From the NCBI GenBank assembly GCA_947168315.1, contig CAMVLL010000003.1, positions 1 through 64,000 of the forward strand: a stretch of 64,000 nt of DNA, read 5' to 3'. The notes beneath the pieces were generated by a model. That model did not search any database. It was not told the origin of the DNA and was given only the letters and a program-made list of their open reading frames with translations. Of the stretch, positions 54,267-63,374 are shown piece after piece. How positions within the stretch are numbered: position 1 is the first letter of the stretch; each line of letters opens with the position of its first letter. The translations under genes and the position numbers were made by a program. The stretch is from an uncultured Bacteroidota bacterium (lineage in GTDB: Bacteria; Bacteroidota; Bacteroidia; Bacteroidales; Bacteroidaceae).

Positions 54267-54292
54267 TATAATCATATTAACCATTTTATACA

Positions 54293-56461
54293 ATGAAAAA
54301 ACATCTCTTTATCATCATTTGTTTGCTCTTGTCTGTGTTTTGTGTAAATGCAGCTGATAAAAAATTCATTAAAGTCACCACCGATGGTGTGGAATTAGTT
54401 TTTCAAGTAGGACAGAATGGACGGTTATATCAATCGTATTTAGGGAAAAAACTCTCGTATGATACCGACCTGAATTACCTTCCAATGGGTACTGAAGCTT
54501 ATTTGACTCATGGAATGGAGGATTATTTTGAGCCTGCTATTCACATTGTTCACAATGACTTTAATTCTTCTTTATTACTGAAATATATTTCACACTCCGC
54601 TCATCAACTTGCTACGGGTGTCGATGAAACAGTGATTACTTTGCAAGATGAAAAGTATCCCGTAACCGTGAAGTTACACTTTATAGCCTATGCAAAAGAG
54701 AATTTAATTAAGACTTTCACGGAGATTACGCATCAGGAAAAGAAAGCAGTAAAATTACAAAAGTACGCATCGTCCATGTTGCATCTGAATCATAGTAAAT
54801 ATTTCCTCACTGAGTTTGCTGGTGATTGGGCTCATGAAGCAAACATGACGGAGCAACCTTTGAGTTTTGGCAAGAAAGTCATCGATACAAAACTTGGTTC
54901 GCGTGCCGATATGTTCGTTTCTCCTTTCTTCCTCGTGGCTTTGGACAAAGAATCGGAGGAGAATAACGGCGAAGTCCTCGTTGGTTCTTTAGGATGGACA
55001 GGCAATTTCCAGTTCACTTTTGAGGTGGATCAGAACAATGGATTGCGTATTATCTCTGGCATCAATCCGTATGCTTCTGAATATACTTTAAACCCAAATG
55101 AAGTTTTTCGTACTCCAGAATTCTACTTCACATATAGTTGCTCGGGCAAGGGACAGGCAAGTCGTAACTTCCATGATTGGGCAAGAAAATATCAAGTGAA
55201 GGATGGTGACAAGACCCGCATGACATTACTGAACAATTGGGAAGCAACATATTTCAACTTCGATGAAGAGAAGTTGGTTGCTCTGATGGATGATGCTGTA
55301 AAATTGGGTGTCGACCTCTTCTTATTGGATGATGGTTGGTTTGGAAATAAATATCCGCGGCAGAGCGATCGTCAAGGTTTAGGTGACTGGGACGAAACAA
55401 AAGATAAATTGCCACACGGCGTCGGCTATCTGACAGAAGCAGCCAAAAAGAAAGGTATCAAGTTTGGTATCTGGATTGAGCCAGAAATGGTAAACCCAAA
55501 GAGCGAATTGTATGAAAAGCATCCTGACTGGGTTATCCATTTGCCAAATCGCGATGAATACTATTTTCGTAATCAGCTGGTACTTGACTTAAGCAATCCA
55601 AAAGTACAGGATTATGTCTTCGGCATCGTTGACAATCTAATGACCAAGTATCCTGAAATTGCTTTCTTCAAATGGGATTGCAACAGTCCTATCACGAATA
55701 TCTACTCCTACTATCTGAAGGAAAAGCAGACACATCTTTATATTGAGCACGTTCGTGGATTATATAATATTTTGGAACGCGTGAAAGCAAAGTATCCTAA
55801 TTTACCTATGATGTTATGCTCAGGTGGCGGTGGACGTACAGACTTTGAGGCCTTGAAATACTTCACTGAATTCTGGCCAAGCGACAATACCGATCCGATA
55901 GAGCGCTTATTCATCCAGTGGGGCTTCTCTCAAGTATTCCCATCGAAGACAATGTGTGCTCACGTTACCACATGGAACAAGAACACAAGTATCAAATTCC
56001 GCACTGAGGTGGCTATGATGTGCAAGCTCGGATTTGACATCAAGTTGTCGGATATGAACGAACGTGAAGCTACCTACTGTCATGAGGCTGTTCAAAACTA
56101 TAATCGTCTAAAACCTGTAATTCTCGATGGCGATTTATTCCGCTTAGTTTCTCCATACGAAGGAAATCATACCTCGTCGATGTATGTAAGCAAGGACCAA
56201 AAGAAAGCCGTTTTGTTTGCATTCGATATTCATCCACGATATGCAGAGAAACTTTACCCAGTACGTTTGAACGGATTGGATCCAAACAAGATGTACCGTG
56301 TAAACGAAATTAATAAGGTACAGACTATGCCAATGAGACCAGGCATGAACAATCCGCTCGACAACAAGGTATATTCAGGAGATTACCTGATGACGGTGGG
56401 ACTGAATCTGTTTAGCACCCGACAGTTGAATAGTCGTGTGATTGAGATTGTAGCAGAATAA
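54293..56461 (+). CDS. GH36-family alpha-galactosidase, secreted
   Basis: The 722-residue protein has a signal peptide (cut near VNAA, residue 21), an N-terminal beta-super-sandwich (about 25-300), the TIM-barrel (about 310-620) and a C-terminal beta-sandwich. The nucleophile D462 is in KWDCN (family pattern KWDxN) and the acid/base D531 in WPSDNTD; LLDDGWF and CSGGGGRTD are also typical. It releases alpha-galactose, or alpha-GalNAc in some members, from glycans. It is divergent from GH123; together with GH20 and sulfatases it suggests host-glycan breakdown. Confidence 0.88.
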   Translation: MKKHLFIIICLLLSVFCVNAADKKFIKVTTDGVELVFQVGQNGRLYQSYLGKKLSYDTDLNYLPMGTEAYLTHGMEDYFEPAIHIVHNDFNSSLLLKYISHSAHQLATGVDETVITLQDEKYPVTVKLHFIAYAKENLIKTFTEITHQEKKAVKLQKYASSMLHLNHSKYFLTEFAGDWAHEANMTEQPLSFGKKVIDTKLGSRADMFVSPFFLVALDKESEENNGEVLVGSLGWTGNFQFTFEVDQNNGLRIISGINPYASEYTLNPNEVFRTPEFYFTYSCSGKGQASRNFHDWARKYQVKDGDKTRMTLLNNWEATYFNFDEEKLVALMDDAVKLGVDLFLLDDGWFGNKYPRQSDRQGLGDWDETKDKLPHGVGYLTEAAKKKGIKFGIWIEPEMVNPKSELYEKHPDWVIHLPNRDEYYFRNQLVLDLSNPKVQDYVFGIVDNLMTKYPEIAFFKWDCNSPITNIYSYYLKEKQTHLYIEHVRGLYNILERVKAKYPNLPMMLCSGGGGRTDFEALKYFTEFWPSDNTDPIERLFIQWGFSQVFPSKTMCAHVTTWNKNTSIKFRTEVAMMCKLGFDIKLSDMNEREATYCHEAVQNYNRLKPVILDGDLFRLVSPYEGNHTSSMYVSKDQKKAVLFAFDIHPRYAEKLYPVRLNGLDPNKMYRVNEINKVQTMPMRPGMNNPLDNKVYSGDYLMTVGLNLFSTRQLNSRVIEIVAE

Positions 56462-56469
56462 GATAGATG

Positions 56470-56519
56470 TAGGGAAATGGATATCCGATTTAGGGAATTA
56501 CCCCCAGAAGTTTAGGGAA
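56470..56519 (+). promoter_or_regulatory. Three direct repeats of TAGGGAA at 21-22 bp spacing
   Basis: TAGGGAA starts at 56470, 56491 and 56513; the last two are extended to TTTAGGGAAT. The row ends 5 bp before the -33 TTTG of the promoter for the outer-membrane barrel gene, on one face of the helix. This is the usual place and phase of an activator bound as a row of dimers. Confidence 0.5.
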
Positions 56520-56524
56520 TATCT

Positions 56525-56556
56525 TTTGCGGGACGTTGAAATAAGTGGTTCTTTTG
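56525..56556 (+). promoter_or_regulatory. Promoter for the outer-membrane barrel gene
   Basis: TTTG at 56525-56528 and TTCTTTTG (one mismatch to TAnnTTTG) at 56549-56556, 20 bp apart. The imperfect -7 box fits a promoter that needs an activator. Confidence 0.45.
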
Positions 56557-56589
56557 TGGTGAAATAAGAAACCATTAGAACATAAACTT

Positions 56590-57318
56590 ATGAAACGTTA
56601 TCATTTTACTTCTGACATCTATATGATGAAAGGTTTGGTCTTAGCGCTAATTTGTGCTATGTTTGCTCTACCCGTTTCCGCTCAAATGCGTAGGGGTTAC
56701 CATCGTCCTGCACCTTCCCGTCATTCTCATCCGATGAGAAGTCATTATGGTTCACATTCTGATTTTATGCTTGGGGAGAATACATATTTCGGACTTCGTT
56801 TCGGTTTGTCTGCTTCATCCGTTCATTCAGACGATCAATACCTGAATGGAAGTGGTGTACAAAGCGGCTATAACATCGGTGGCGTAGTAGGCTTTCAATT
56901 ATCCTATTTCGCCCCTGTATTCTTCGAGACAGGACTTTCTTATATTGAGAAAGGTGGGAAAGGTTCTTTTGGAGGAAATAAGTTTACTTATGACCTAAAT
57001 TATCTGGAGGTGCCATTGGTGCTTAAGTATCGTCATGTCGTTGCCCCGACAACAGCCATCGAACCCTTCTTGGGGGGCTATCTTTCCTGTGGTGTAGGTG
57101 GTCAAATCCGTGACTTTGGCGACAGAGCTGCGAATGGTTCCTTCTCAGACAATAATTTTAATCGTTTTGATGGAGGTATTCGAATTGGCTGCGGTGCTGC
57201 ATTCAGCATGTTGTATGCAGAACTAGGCTATGACCTTGGGCTGTCAAATATTAGCAAGGACTATTTCGATGCTTCACATAACGGTTGTTTCTTCGTAAAT
57301 ATTGGCCTTAACTTTTAA
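56590..57318 (+). CDS. Outer-membrane beta-barrel protein (porin-like)
   Basis: The 242-residue protein has a signal peptide (cut near VSAQ, residue 31; the hydrophobic core follows a second start candidate at 56623), a His/Arg-rich linker (about 33-55) and a beta-barrel of alternating strands from about residue 62 ending in F-F-V-N-I-G-L-N-F, the C-terminal aromatic typical of outer-membrane barrels. No specific ligand can be read. The His-rich linker could bind metals. It is a single-gene unit with three direct repeats in front of its promoter, so it is probably tightly regulated. Confidence 0.75.
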   Translation: MKRYHFTSDIYMMKGLVLALICAMFALPVSAQMRRGYHRPAPSRHSHPMRSHYGSHSDFMLGENTYFGLRFGLSASSVHSDDQYLNGSGVQSGYNIGGVVGFQLSYFAPVFFETGLSYIEKGGKGSFGGNKFTYDLNYLEVPLVLKYRHVVAPTTAIEPFLGGYLSCGVGGQIRDFGDRAANGSFSDNNFNRFDGGIRIGCGAAFSMLYAELGYDLGLSNISKDYFDASHNGCFFVNIGLNF

Positions 57319-57489
57319 ATAGTCTGATGATTTACAAAGGCTAAGAGGGTGTGTTCTATCACGAGCACATCCTCTTCATTATTTATATACATATCATACA
57401 TCACGTTCGATTTCCTATGCGATAACAACTAATTCTAATATTTTCCAGATGTTTTTCCCCTTTTCAAGCAATCGTTTTAAAATAATGCG

Positions 57490-57497
57490 TACTTTTG
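57490..57497 (+). promoter_or_regulatory. -7 box for the sugar isomerase gene
   Basis: TACTTTTG, 30 bp upstream of the ATG at 57528; it covers an upstream in-frame TTG at 57495 and rules that codon out. Confidence 0.6.
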
Positions 57498-57527
57498 CCA
57501 AAAGAAATCATTTTTATTAACAAAATC

Positions 57528-58412
57528 ATGAAAATAAAACATTTATTAGTACTGGCAATTGCTTCTATGATGGTATTGCCTTCGTGTAAAAAAGTTGAAA
57601 AGGCTGAGCCTATTAAGAAGGATATCAGCGTACAGTTGTATTCACTTCGTAGTTTGATCAATGCGGAATCTCCTATCGACTCTTTGCTTCCAAAATTGGC
57701 TGCCATGGGTTTCACTAGTGTTGAGGCTGCAAGCTATGACGATGGTAAATTTTATGGAAAAACTCCTGCTGAGTACAAGGCAGTTGTTGAGGCTAACGGC
57801 CTCGTTCCATTGTCTTCCCATATTAATCATGGACTTTCTGCAGAAGAATTGGCATCTGGTGATTTCAGTGAAGCGCTGAAATGGTGGGATCAATGTATCG
57901 CAGACCATAAGGCTGCTGGTATGCAGTATATCGTAACTCCGTGGATGGGACTTCAGAAGAGTATCCATGACCTGCAAGTTTATTGTGATTACTTGAATGC
58001 TATCGGAAAGAAATGTGCCGAGAACGGTATTCAATACGGTTACCACAATCATAACTACGAATATGAGAAGGTTGAAGATCAAGTTATGTACGACTATATG
58101 CTCGAGCACACCGACCCACAATATGTTTTCTTCCAGATGGATGTATATTGGACAATGCGTGGTGGTAAGAGTCAGGTAGAATATTTCAAGAAATATCCTG
58201 GTCGCTTCAAATTGTTACATATTAAGGACGAATGCGAACTCGGACAAAGTGGTATGGTTGGCTATGATGCTATCTTCAAGAATGTGAAGGAAGCAGGAAC
58301 CAAACACATTGTTGTAGAAGTTGAGCGTTATTCGATGCCTGTTCTTGAGAGTATCAAGGAAAGTATTGATTATCTATTGCAATCAGACTTTGTTCCAGCA
58401 TCTTATGAATAA
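57528..58412 (+). CDS. Sugar phosphate isomerase/epimerase-like lipoprotein (xylose-isomerase TIM barrel)
   Basis: The 294-residue protein has a lipoprotein signal (VLPSC, Cys20) and an AP-endonuclease-2-like TIM-barrel. Metal-site residues are visible as V-E-A-A near 65, H-N-H-N-Y-E near 175, Q-M-D-V-Y-W near 207, H-I-K-D near 233 and V-E-V-E-R near 265. In gut Bacteroidota exported members act in the 3-keto-glycoside route, as lyases or hydratases of 3-keto-glycosides or 2-hydroxy-3-keto-glucal. The DUF1080 and Gfo/Idh/MocA genes elsewhere in the window support that role. It is a single-gene unit here. Confidence 0.78.
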   Translation: MKIKHLLVLAIASMMVLPSCKKVEKAEPIKKDISVQLYSLRSLINAESPIDSLLPKLAAMGFTSVEAASYDDGKFYGKTPAEYKAVVEANGLVPLSSHINHGLSAEELASGDFSEALKWWDQCIADHKAAGMQYIVTPWMGLQKSIHDLQVYCDYLNAIGKKCAENGIQYGYHNHNYEYEKVEDQVMYDYMLEHTDPQYVFFQMDVYWTMRGGKSQVEYFKKYPGRFKLLHIKDECELGQSGMVGYDAIFKNVKEAGTKHIVVEVERYSMPVLESIKESIDYLLQSDFVPASYE

Positions 58413-58430
58413 ATAATTCTTCTATATGAT

Positions 58431-58466
58431 AAATAAAAGGCCGGTTGCAAACCGGCTTTTTATTTA
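58431..58466. terminator. Bidirectional terminator between isomerase and uxaA
   Basis: Arms GCCGGTT/AACCGGC (58440-58446 and 58450-58456) around GCA, extended by AAATAAAA and TTTTTATTT flanks, between convergent genes. Confidence 0.88.
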
Positions 58467-59942
58467 TAGCGTAACTCCTGTCTTGAAGATGGAGAAATCG
58501 TGGTATTCGTTCTTCTCGTTGCAAGTTGGAGTTCCATTGACTATTTCGACAATTGTTTGGACAAACATGCGGATAACTTCATTCATAGGTTTATAAGTTA
58601 AAATTCCTGCATTGAAATCCATCCAATGAGGCTTGTTCTGATAAAGATGTGTATTTGTCGAGACCTTTACTGTTGGAACAAACGTCCCAAAAGGAGTTCC
58701 TCTTCCTGTTGTGAACAAGATAAGATGACATCCACTTGCAGCCAAGGCTGTCGATGCTACCAGGTCGTTACCGGGAGCCGACAAGAGATTAAGCCCACGC
58801 TCTTTCAGACATTCACCATATTTTAATACATCTGTCACTTCGCTGGTTCCTCCCTTTTGAGTACACCCCAATGATTTTTCCTCAAGGGTCGAGATACCTC
58901 CTTTCTTGTTTCCTGGAGAAGGATTCTCCCCTATCGGTTCACCGTGTGAGAGGTAGTAGTTCTTGAAGTCATTTATCATGTTAACAGTCTGAGCAAACTG
59001 CTTCTCGGTTCGACAGCGGTTCATCAATATTGTCTCTGCACCAAACATCTCAGGAACTTCGGTTAATACAGCTGTTCCTCCTTGAGCTATCAGATAATCC
59101 GAAAATTCTCCAAGTAGCGGATTGGCTGTGATTCCAGAGAAACCATCCGATCCACCACACTTCAATCCAACCTTTAACTCAGAAAATGGAACATCTGAAC
59201 GTTCATCGTGAAGCGTAAGTTCATATAAATCTCGAAGCTGTCTCTTGCCCTCTTCCATCTCGTCAGAAACATTTTGGCAAACCATAAACCGAATACGATC
59301 TTCATCATAGTTACCCAACAATTCACGGAAGGCATCCGGTTGATTATTCTCACAACCCAATCCTATGACCAGTACACCTCCTGCATTAGGATGAAGCACC
59401 ATGTTACGAAGAATTATCCGTGTATTTTCATGGTCTTCCCCTAATTGAGAACATCCATAATTGTGTGTAAAGGCTATAAAATGATTGCTCCCCGTTTCAC
59501 TTCTCATCTCATCCGCAAGGCGTTGAGCTATTCCGTTTACACAACCTACAGTCGGAATGATCCAAATCTCATTTCGAATACCAATTTGACCATCCCTCCG
59601 CCGATACCCTTTTAAAAAACGATTTTCGAAAGTATAGGGATTGTCATACTTCACAGGTTCGTATGTATAAGTTTCTAGCCCTGACAAATTGGTTTGTACA
59701 TCCTCCTCATTAACCCAAGTCCCCATCGGAACAAAATGAGTTGCCTTCCCTATAGGGAAACCATATTTGACAACGTTTTCCTCCGGATAAAGATCTTTGA
59801 TTGCTACTTTATGACCTTCAGGAATATCTTCCAGACAAATAACTTTTGACGTGTTTGTCTCAATCTTCGTACCCTTAGGAAGTGAGACAAGGGCAACGAC
59901 AACATTGTCTTTAGGATGTATTTGAATGTAGGGTTTACTCAT
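58464..59942 (-). CDS. uxaA: Altronate dehydratase (UxaA family)
   Basis: The 492-residue cytoplasmic enzyme dehydrates D-altronate to 2-keto-3-deoxy-D-gluconate. An N-terminal SAF domain (about 5-85) is followed by the UxaA/GarD core with G-R-R-D-G-Q-I-G-I-R-N (about 107-117), C-G-G-S-D-G-F-S-G near 270 and T-T-G-R-G-T-P-F-G near 400. The start at 59942 overlaps the uxaB stop by 8 bp, so translation is coupled. It is the last gene of the L-galactose operon and produces the KDG that enters central metabolism. Confidence 0.92.
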   Translation of the reverse strand: MSKPYIQIHPKDNVVVALVSLPKGTKIETNTSKVICLEDIPEGHKVAIKDLYPEENVVKYGFPIGKATHFVPMGTWVNEEDVQTNLSGLETYTYEPVKYDNPYTFENRFLKGYRRRDGQIGIRNEIWIIPTVGCVNGIAQRLADEMRSETGSNHFIAFTHNYGCSQLGEDHENTRIILRNMVLHPNAGGVLVIGLGCENNQPDAFRELLGNYDEDRIRFMVCQNVSDEMEEGKRQLRDLYELTLHDERSDVPFSELKVGLKCGGSDGFSGITANPLLGEFSDYLIAQGGTAVLTEVPEMFGAETILMNRCRTEKQFAQTVNMINDFKNYYLSHGEPIGENPSPGNKKGGISTLEEKSLGCTQKGGTSEVTDVLKYGECLKERGLNLLSAPGNDLVASTALAASGCHLILFTTGRGTPFGTFVPTVKVSTNTHLYQNKPHWMDFNAGILTYKPMNEVIRMFVQTIVEIVNGTPTCNEKNEYHDFSIFKTGVTL

Positions 59943-61383
59943 GATTGATAAGGTTTTGAACGGTTTCCAACATTCCATTCTCCTGAATTGACAGCAGATC
60001 CTTCTTCAGAAGACAGGTTAGACCAGGAACCTCGTTGAGGTCTTCACCCCAGATGAAAGAAGCCCCCAATACTCCTTTAGTAATCTTATCTATATCCTCG
60101 GTCATCCACAACGATTCGACAAACTTCAGGATCTCATTGTCGTCGCTTGGCAGAATCGGTGTTCCATCCTTTCGTATTCCACCCTTATAATAAGTGATGA
60201 TAGCAGCCAATCCCAAAACTATTCCTTGAGGCAAGACGCCTTTTCGCTGCAAGAACCGTTTAAGGCCTGGCAAATCACGCGTCTTGAATTTTGGGAAAGC
60301 ATTGAGCATGATAGAAGTAACTTGGTGATCGACAAATGGGTTGATAAAACGTTCCCATACACTCTTGGCAAACGATATTAATTCTTCCTTAGGGAGATCA
60401 AGTGTTTCCATCAATTCCTCAAACATCACCTTGTTTATATACTGTCCAACAACAGGATGCTGACAAGCATCACGTACTATATCAATACCTGAGAGAAAGG
60501 CTACAGGAGAAAGAACAGTGTGTGGGCCATTCAACAAAGTAACTTTCCGTTCATGATAGGGCTGTTCTGATGGAACAAACAACACATTCAGACCAGCTTT
60601 GTCGGCAGGAAAATAGTCTGCCAAAGTCTTAGGGGCTTCTATAACCCAAAGATGGAAGCACTCAGCCTCATCAAGCATCTTATCATCATATTGAATACGC
60701 TCTTTCAATTTATCTGCTGTCTTTTTAGGATAACCAGGAACAATTCGGTCAACAAGAGTTGAGTAAACAGGACAACATGTATCAAACCACGTCTTGAAGC
60801 CATCTTCCAAATTCCAATGACTAATATATTGATTAATGGTCTCCTTCAGTCTTTTACCATTCTCAAAAATCAACTCACAAGGCATAATAAAACATCCTTT
60901 AGTTGTATCACCTTTAAAATGAAGATAGCGATGGTAAAGGAATTGAGTCAATTTCCCAGGATAAGAGGATGCTGGTTTATCATCTAAACAACAAGTTGGG
61001 TCAAAGGCAATACCAGCCTCTGTGGTATTGGATATAATAAAACGGATATCTGGTTGCTCCGCCAACGAGAAATAAGCTTCAGGATCTTTATAAGGGTTGA
61101 TGCCACGGCTAACCGAGTCGATCAACTCTACACTATCGACAACTTTTCCTTGTTCTATCCCTTGTAGATGTAAATAATATAATCCGTCCTGCTCGTTCAG
61201 GACAGGAACACGACCTTCTGGAAGTGGCTGTACAATGACAACGCTACCATTGAAGTCGGTTGACTGATTCATCTTATTAATAATCCAATCCACGAAGGCA
61301 CGAAGAAAGTTACCTTCACCAAATTGTACCACTTTTTCTGGACGAATAGTTTTGGGGGCTGTTATTGCATTTAATACTTTCAT
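59935..61383 (-). CDS. uxaB: Tagaturonate reductase
   Basis: The 482-residue enzyme reduces D-tagaturonate to D-altronate with NADH. It belongs to the mannitol dehydrogenase family: Rossmann start V-V-Q-F-G-E-G-N-F-L-R-A near residues 18-29, and K-V-T-L-L-N-G-P-H-T near 286-295 with the conserved lysine and His. Length is normal. It overlaps uxaA by 8 bp and follows the L-galactonate dehydrogenase-like gene after 34 bp. In pectin users UxaB handles galacturonate; here the upstream genes point to L-galactonate as the source of tagaturonate. Confidence 0.93.
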   Translation of the reverse strand: MKVLNAITAPKTIRPEKVVQFGEGNFLRAFVDWIINKMNQSTDFNGSVVIVQPLPEGRVPVLNEQDGLYYLHLQGIEQGKVVDSVELIDSVSRGINPYKDPEAYFSLAEQPDIRFIISNTTEAGIAFDPTCCLDDKPASSYPGKLTQFLYHRYLHFKGDTTKGCFIMPCELIFENGKRLKETINQYISHWNLEDGFKTWFDTCCPVYSTLVDRIVPGYPKKTADKLKERIQYDDKMLDEAECFHLWVIEAPKTLADYFPADKAGLNVLFVPSEQPYHERKVTLLNGPHTVLSPVAFLSGIDIVRDACQHPVVGQYINKVMFEELMETLDLPKEELISFAKSVWERFINPFVDHQVTSIMLNAFPKFKTRDLPGLKRFLQRKGVLPQGIVLGLAAIITYYKGGIRKDGTPILPSDDNEILKFVESLWMTEDIDKITKGVLGASFIWGEDLNEVPGLTCLLKKDLLSIQENGMLETVQNLINHE

Positions 61384-61417
61384 AGCTTTCTTTTTTATAT
61401 AATGAAGAAACTGATTT

Positions 61418-62446
61418 TTAATTAAACTTTACCAATATGCGGAATACCTTTCCAGGATTATCTGCCCAATATTTCATGGTGTCAAATGCTTCTTCTGGTT
61501 TAACGATTTGTGATATGAAAGGCTCTACTGGATGTTTCTTTTGCTCCAAATAGTGAATGACAGCACGAAAATCACTGGGAAGCGCATTTCTGGAACCTCG
61601 AATATCCAATTCCTTTTGAACAAACAGTTTTGTATGGAAAGAAACATCCGATTTGGAATAACCTATACAAACCACCCTTCCTGTGAATCCAACTTCATCC
61701 ACAGCCATGATATAAGTAGCTGGACTTCCAACTGCTTCAATCACAACATCCACTCCTAATCCATTTGTTATCTCTTCTATGCACCTGTGAACATCGTCTG
61801 TTCGAGAGTTAATGGTATAAGTTGCCCCCATCTCTTTAGCTAATTCAAGTTTATAGTCATCCAAGTCAACAGCAATAACTGTTGCACCTCGAAGAGCTGC
61901 TCGAATCATAGCACCCATACCAACCATTCCACATCCAATGACCATGACGATGTCACTATCAGTCACTTGAGCACGTGAAACAGCATGGAACCCTACACTC
62001 ATTGGCTCTATCAGCGCACAGTCACGTGGAGAAATTTGATTAGCAGGAATAACCTTCTCCCATGGGACAATTATATATTCTTTCATAGCTCCATGGCGTT
62101 GAACCCCTAATGTCTCATTATGTTCACACGCATTGACCCGTCCATTACGACAAGCAGCACACTTACCACAATTTGTATATGGATTAACCGTTACCGTCAT
62201 GCCTGGTTGCAGGAAAGAGGGAACTTTCGAGCCTACTCCCTCTATGACTGCTCCTATCTCATGACCAGGAATTACTGGCATCAAAGCCATTTGGTTCTTA
62301 CCTAAGAATGTATTCAAGTCTGAACCACAAAAGCCAACATAACTAATACGTAAAAAGATTTCATTGTCGTGAAGTTCAGGTTTCGGACACTCTATCACAT
62401 CGATTTGTCCAGGTGTTGTTATTTGAATAGCTTTCATTTTACTCAT
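61418..62446 (-). CDS. Zinc-dependent dehydrogenase, probable L-galactonate 5-dehydrogenase
   Basis: The 342-residue medium-chain dehydrogenase has catalytic-zinc residues C40 in GFCGSD and H62-E63 in GHE, four structural-zinc Cys (93, 96, 99, 107) and a G-C-G-M-V-G-M-G NAD loop near 170. In the L-galactose pathway described for Bacteroides vulgatus an enzyme of this family oxidises L-galactonate to D-tagaturonate, and gene order here is the same set. The ATG overlaps the lactonase stop in an ATGA junction. The family call is certain; the substrate follows from the operon. Confidence 0.87.
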   Translation of the reverse strand: MSKMKAIQITTPGQIDVIECPKPELHDNEIFLRISYVGFCGSDLNTFLGKNQMALMPVIPGHEIGAVIEGVGSKVPSFLQPGMTVTVNPYTNCGKCAACRNGRVNACEHNETLGVQRHGAMKEYIIVPWEKVIPANQISPRDCALIEPMSVGFHAVSRAQVTDSDIVMVIGCGMVGMGAMIRAALRGATVIAVDLDDYKLELAKEMGATYTINSRTDDVHRCIEEITNGLGVDVVIEAVGSPATYIMAVDEVGFTGRVVCIGYSKSDVSFHTKLFVQKELDIRGSRNALPSDFRAVIHYLEQKKHPVEPFISQIVKPEEAFDTMKYWADNPGKVFRILVKFN

Positions 62447-63360
62447 TCTGACATATTTTTGATATATGGTAATTCGATAAGATTTGAAAATTTGTAGAAT
62501 TGCACAGCATTCTCTCCTAAAAAAAGTTGTTTTTCTTCTTTGGATAATTCGTTCGATTTAATTATGAAATCGTATGACATCCTATAAGTAATGGCCGTAA
62601 TAGTTCTTGGATAGTCGGAACCCCACATTAATTTGTGCATCCCCACCAAATCTGCGGCTCGTTGAATAGCTTTGACTGCACTGGGGAAAGGATAAAACTC
62701 GCTATTGTATAACCATGTTATACCTCCGGATTCTATCATCACATTTTTATTTCGAGCCAGCTTGATTTGTTCTTCCCATCCTTTAACAGTTGGCATTCCA
62801 AAGTGTCCAATAGCGATACGCAAATTCGGACATTCTTGAATGACTTCTTGTAATTCGTGAACTTGCATATCACCATCAGCCAAGGTAATGGATAAGAAGA
62901 TGTCTTTCTGTTCCATCAATTGGAACATGGACATCATTTCTGGTGTATTCAAATATACACGGCGTTTATCTAATAGTAAACGATGCCCAGGAATAGCAAT
63001 GCCTTGAAAACCTTGCTCAATCAATGTTTTCGCTTCATCAAGAAATCCATCTTGCAAGTAGTTACACATTCCACAGACGATGAATCTTTTCGGATATATA
63101 GCCATAACTTTCTTAAGATAATCGTTCTGAATGCCATCAATCATCTCTTGAACTACGACGGCTGCTGAAACTTGAGCATAATCCATATTGGAAAGAAATA
63201 CCTCTGCAGAGTTTACACCATCTATCATGAAAGGTGGTAACATTTGTACTTCCTCACCTAGAAAGAGAGAGCGTCCGTTATGAGTAGTACGAATAATCTT
63301 TCCGTTCCAAGATGTATCTTGTTTTTGCCATAAATGGCTGTGTGCGTCAATAATTCTCAT
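62443..63360 (-). CDS. Amidohydrolase-family lactonase, probable L-galactono-1,5-lactonase
   Basis: The start at 63360 (MRIIDAHSHLW) places the metal motif H7-x-H9 at the N terminus, as in COG2159/COG3618 proteins. A-I-G-H-F-G-M-P (His near 183) and W-G-S-D-Y-P-R (Asp near 253) complete the site. The 305-residue protein is cytoplasmic. Members of this group hydrolyse sugar lactones; the neighbours, an L-galactose dehydrogenase-like gene upstream and the galactonate dehydrogenase downstream (4-bp overlap), fit L-galactono-1,5-lactone. A longer frame from 63390 adds ten residues before the metal motif and is not preferred. Confidence 0.83.
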   Translation of the reverse strand: MRIIDAHSHLWQKQDTSWNGKIIRTTHNGRSLFLGEEVQMLPPFMIDGVNSAEVFLSNMDYAQVSAAVVVQEMIDGIQNDYLKKVMAIYPKRFIVCGMCNYLQDGFLDEAKTLIEQGFQGIAIPGHRLLLDKRRVYLNTPEMMSMFQLMEQKDIFLSITLADGDMQVHELQEVIQECPNLRIAIGHFGMPTVKGWEEQIKLARNKNVMIESGGITWLYNSEFYPFPSAVKAIQRAADLVGMHKLMWGSDYPRTITAITYRMSYDFIIKSNELSKEEKQLFLGENAVQFYKFSNLIELPYIKNMSE

Positions 63361-63374
63361 ATTATTATATGTTT

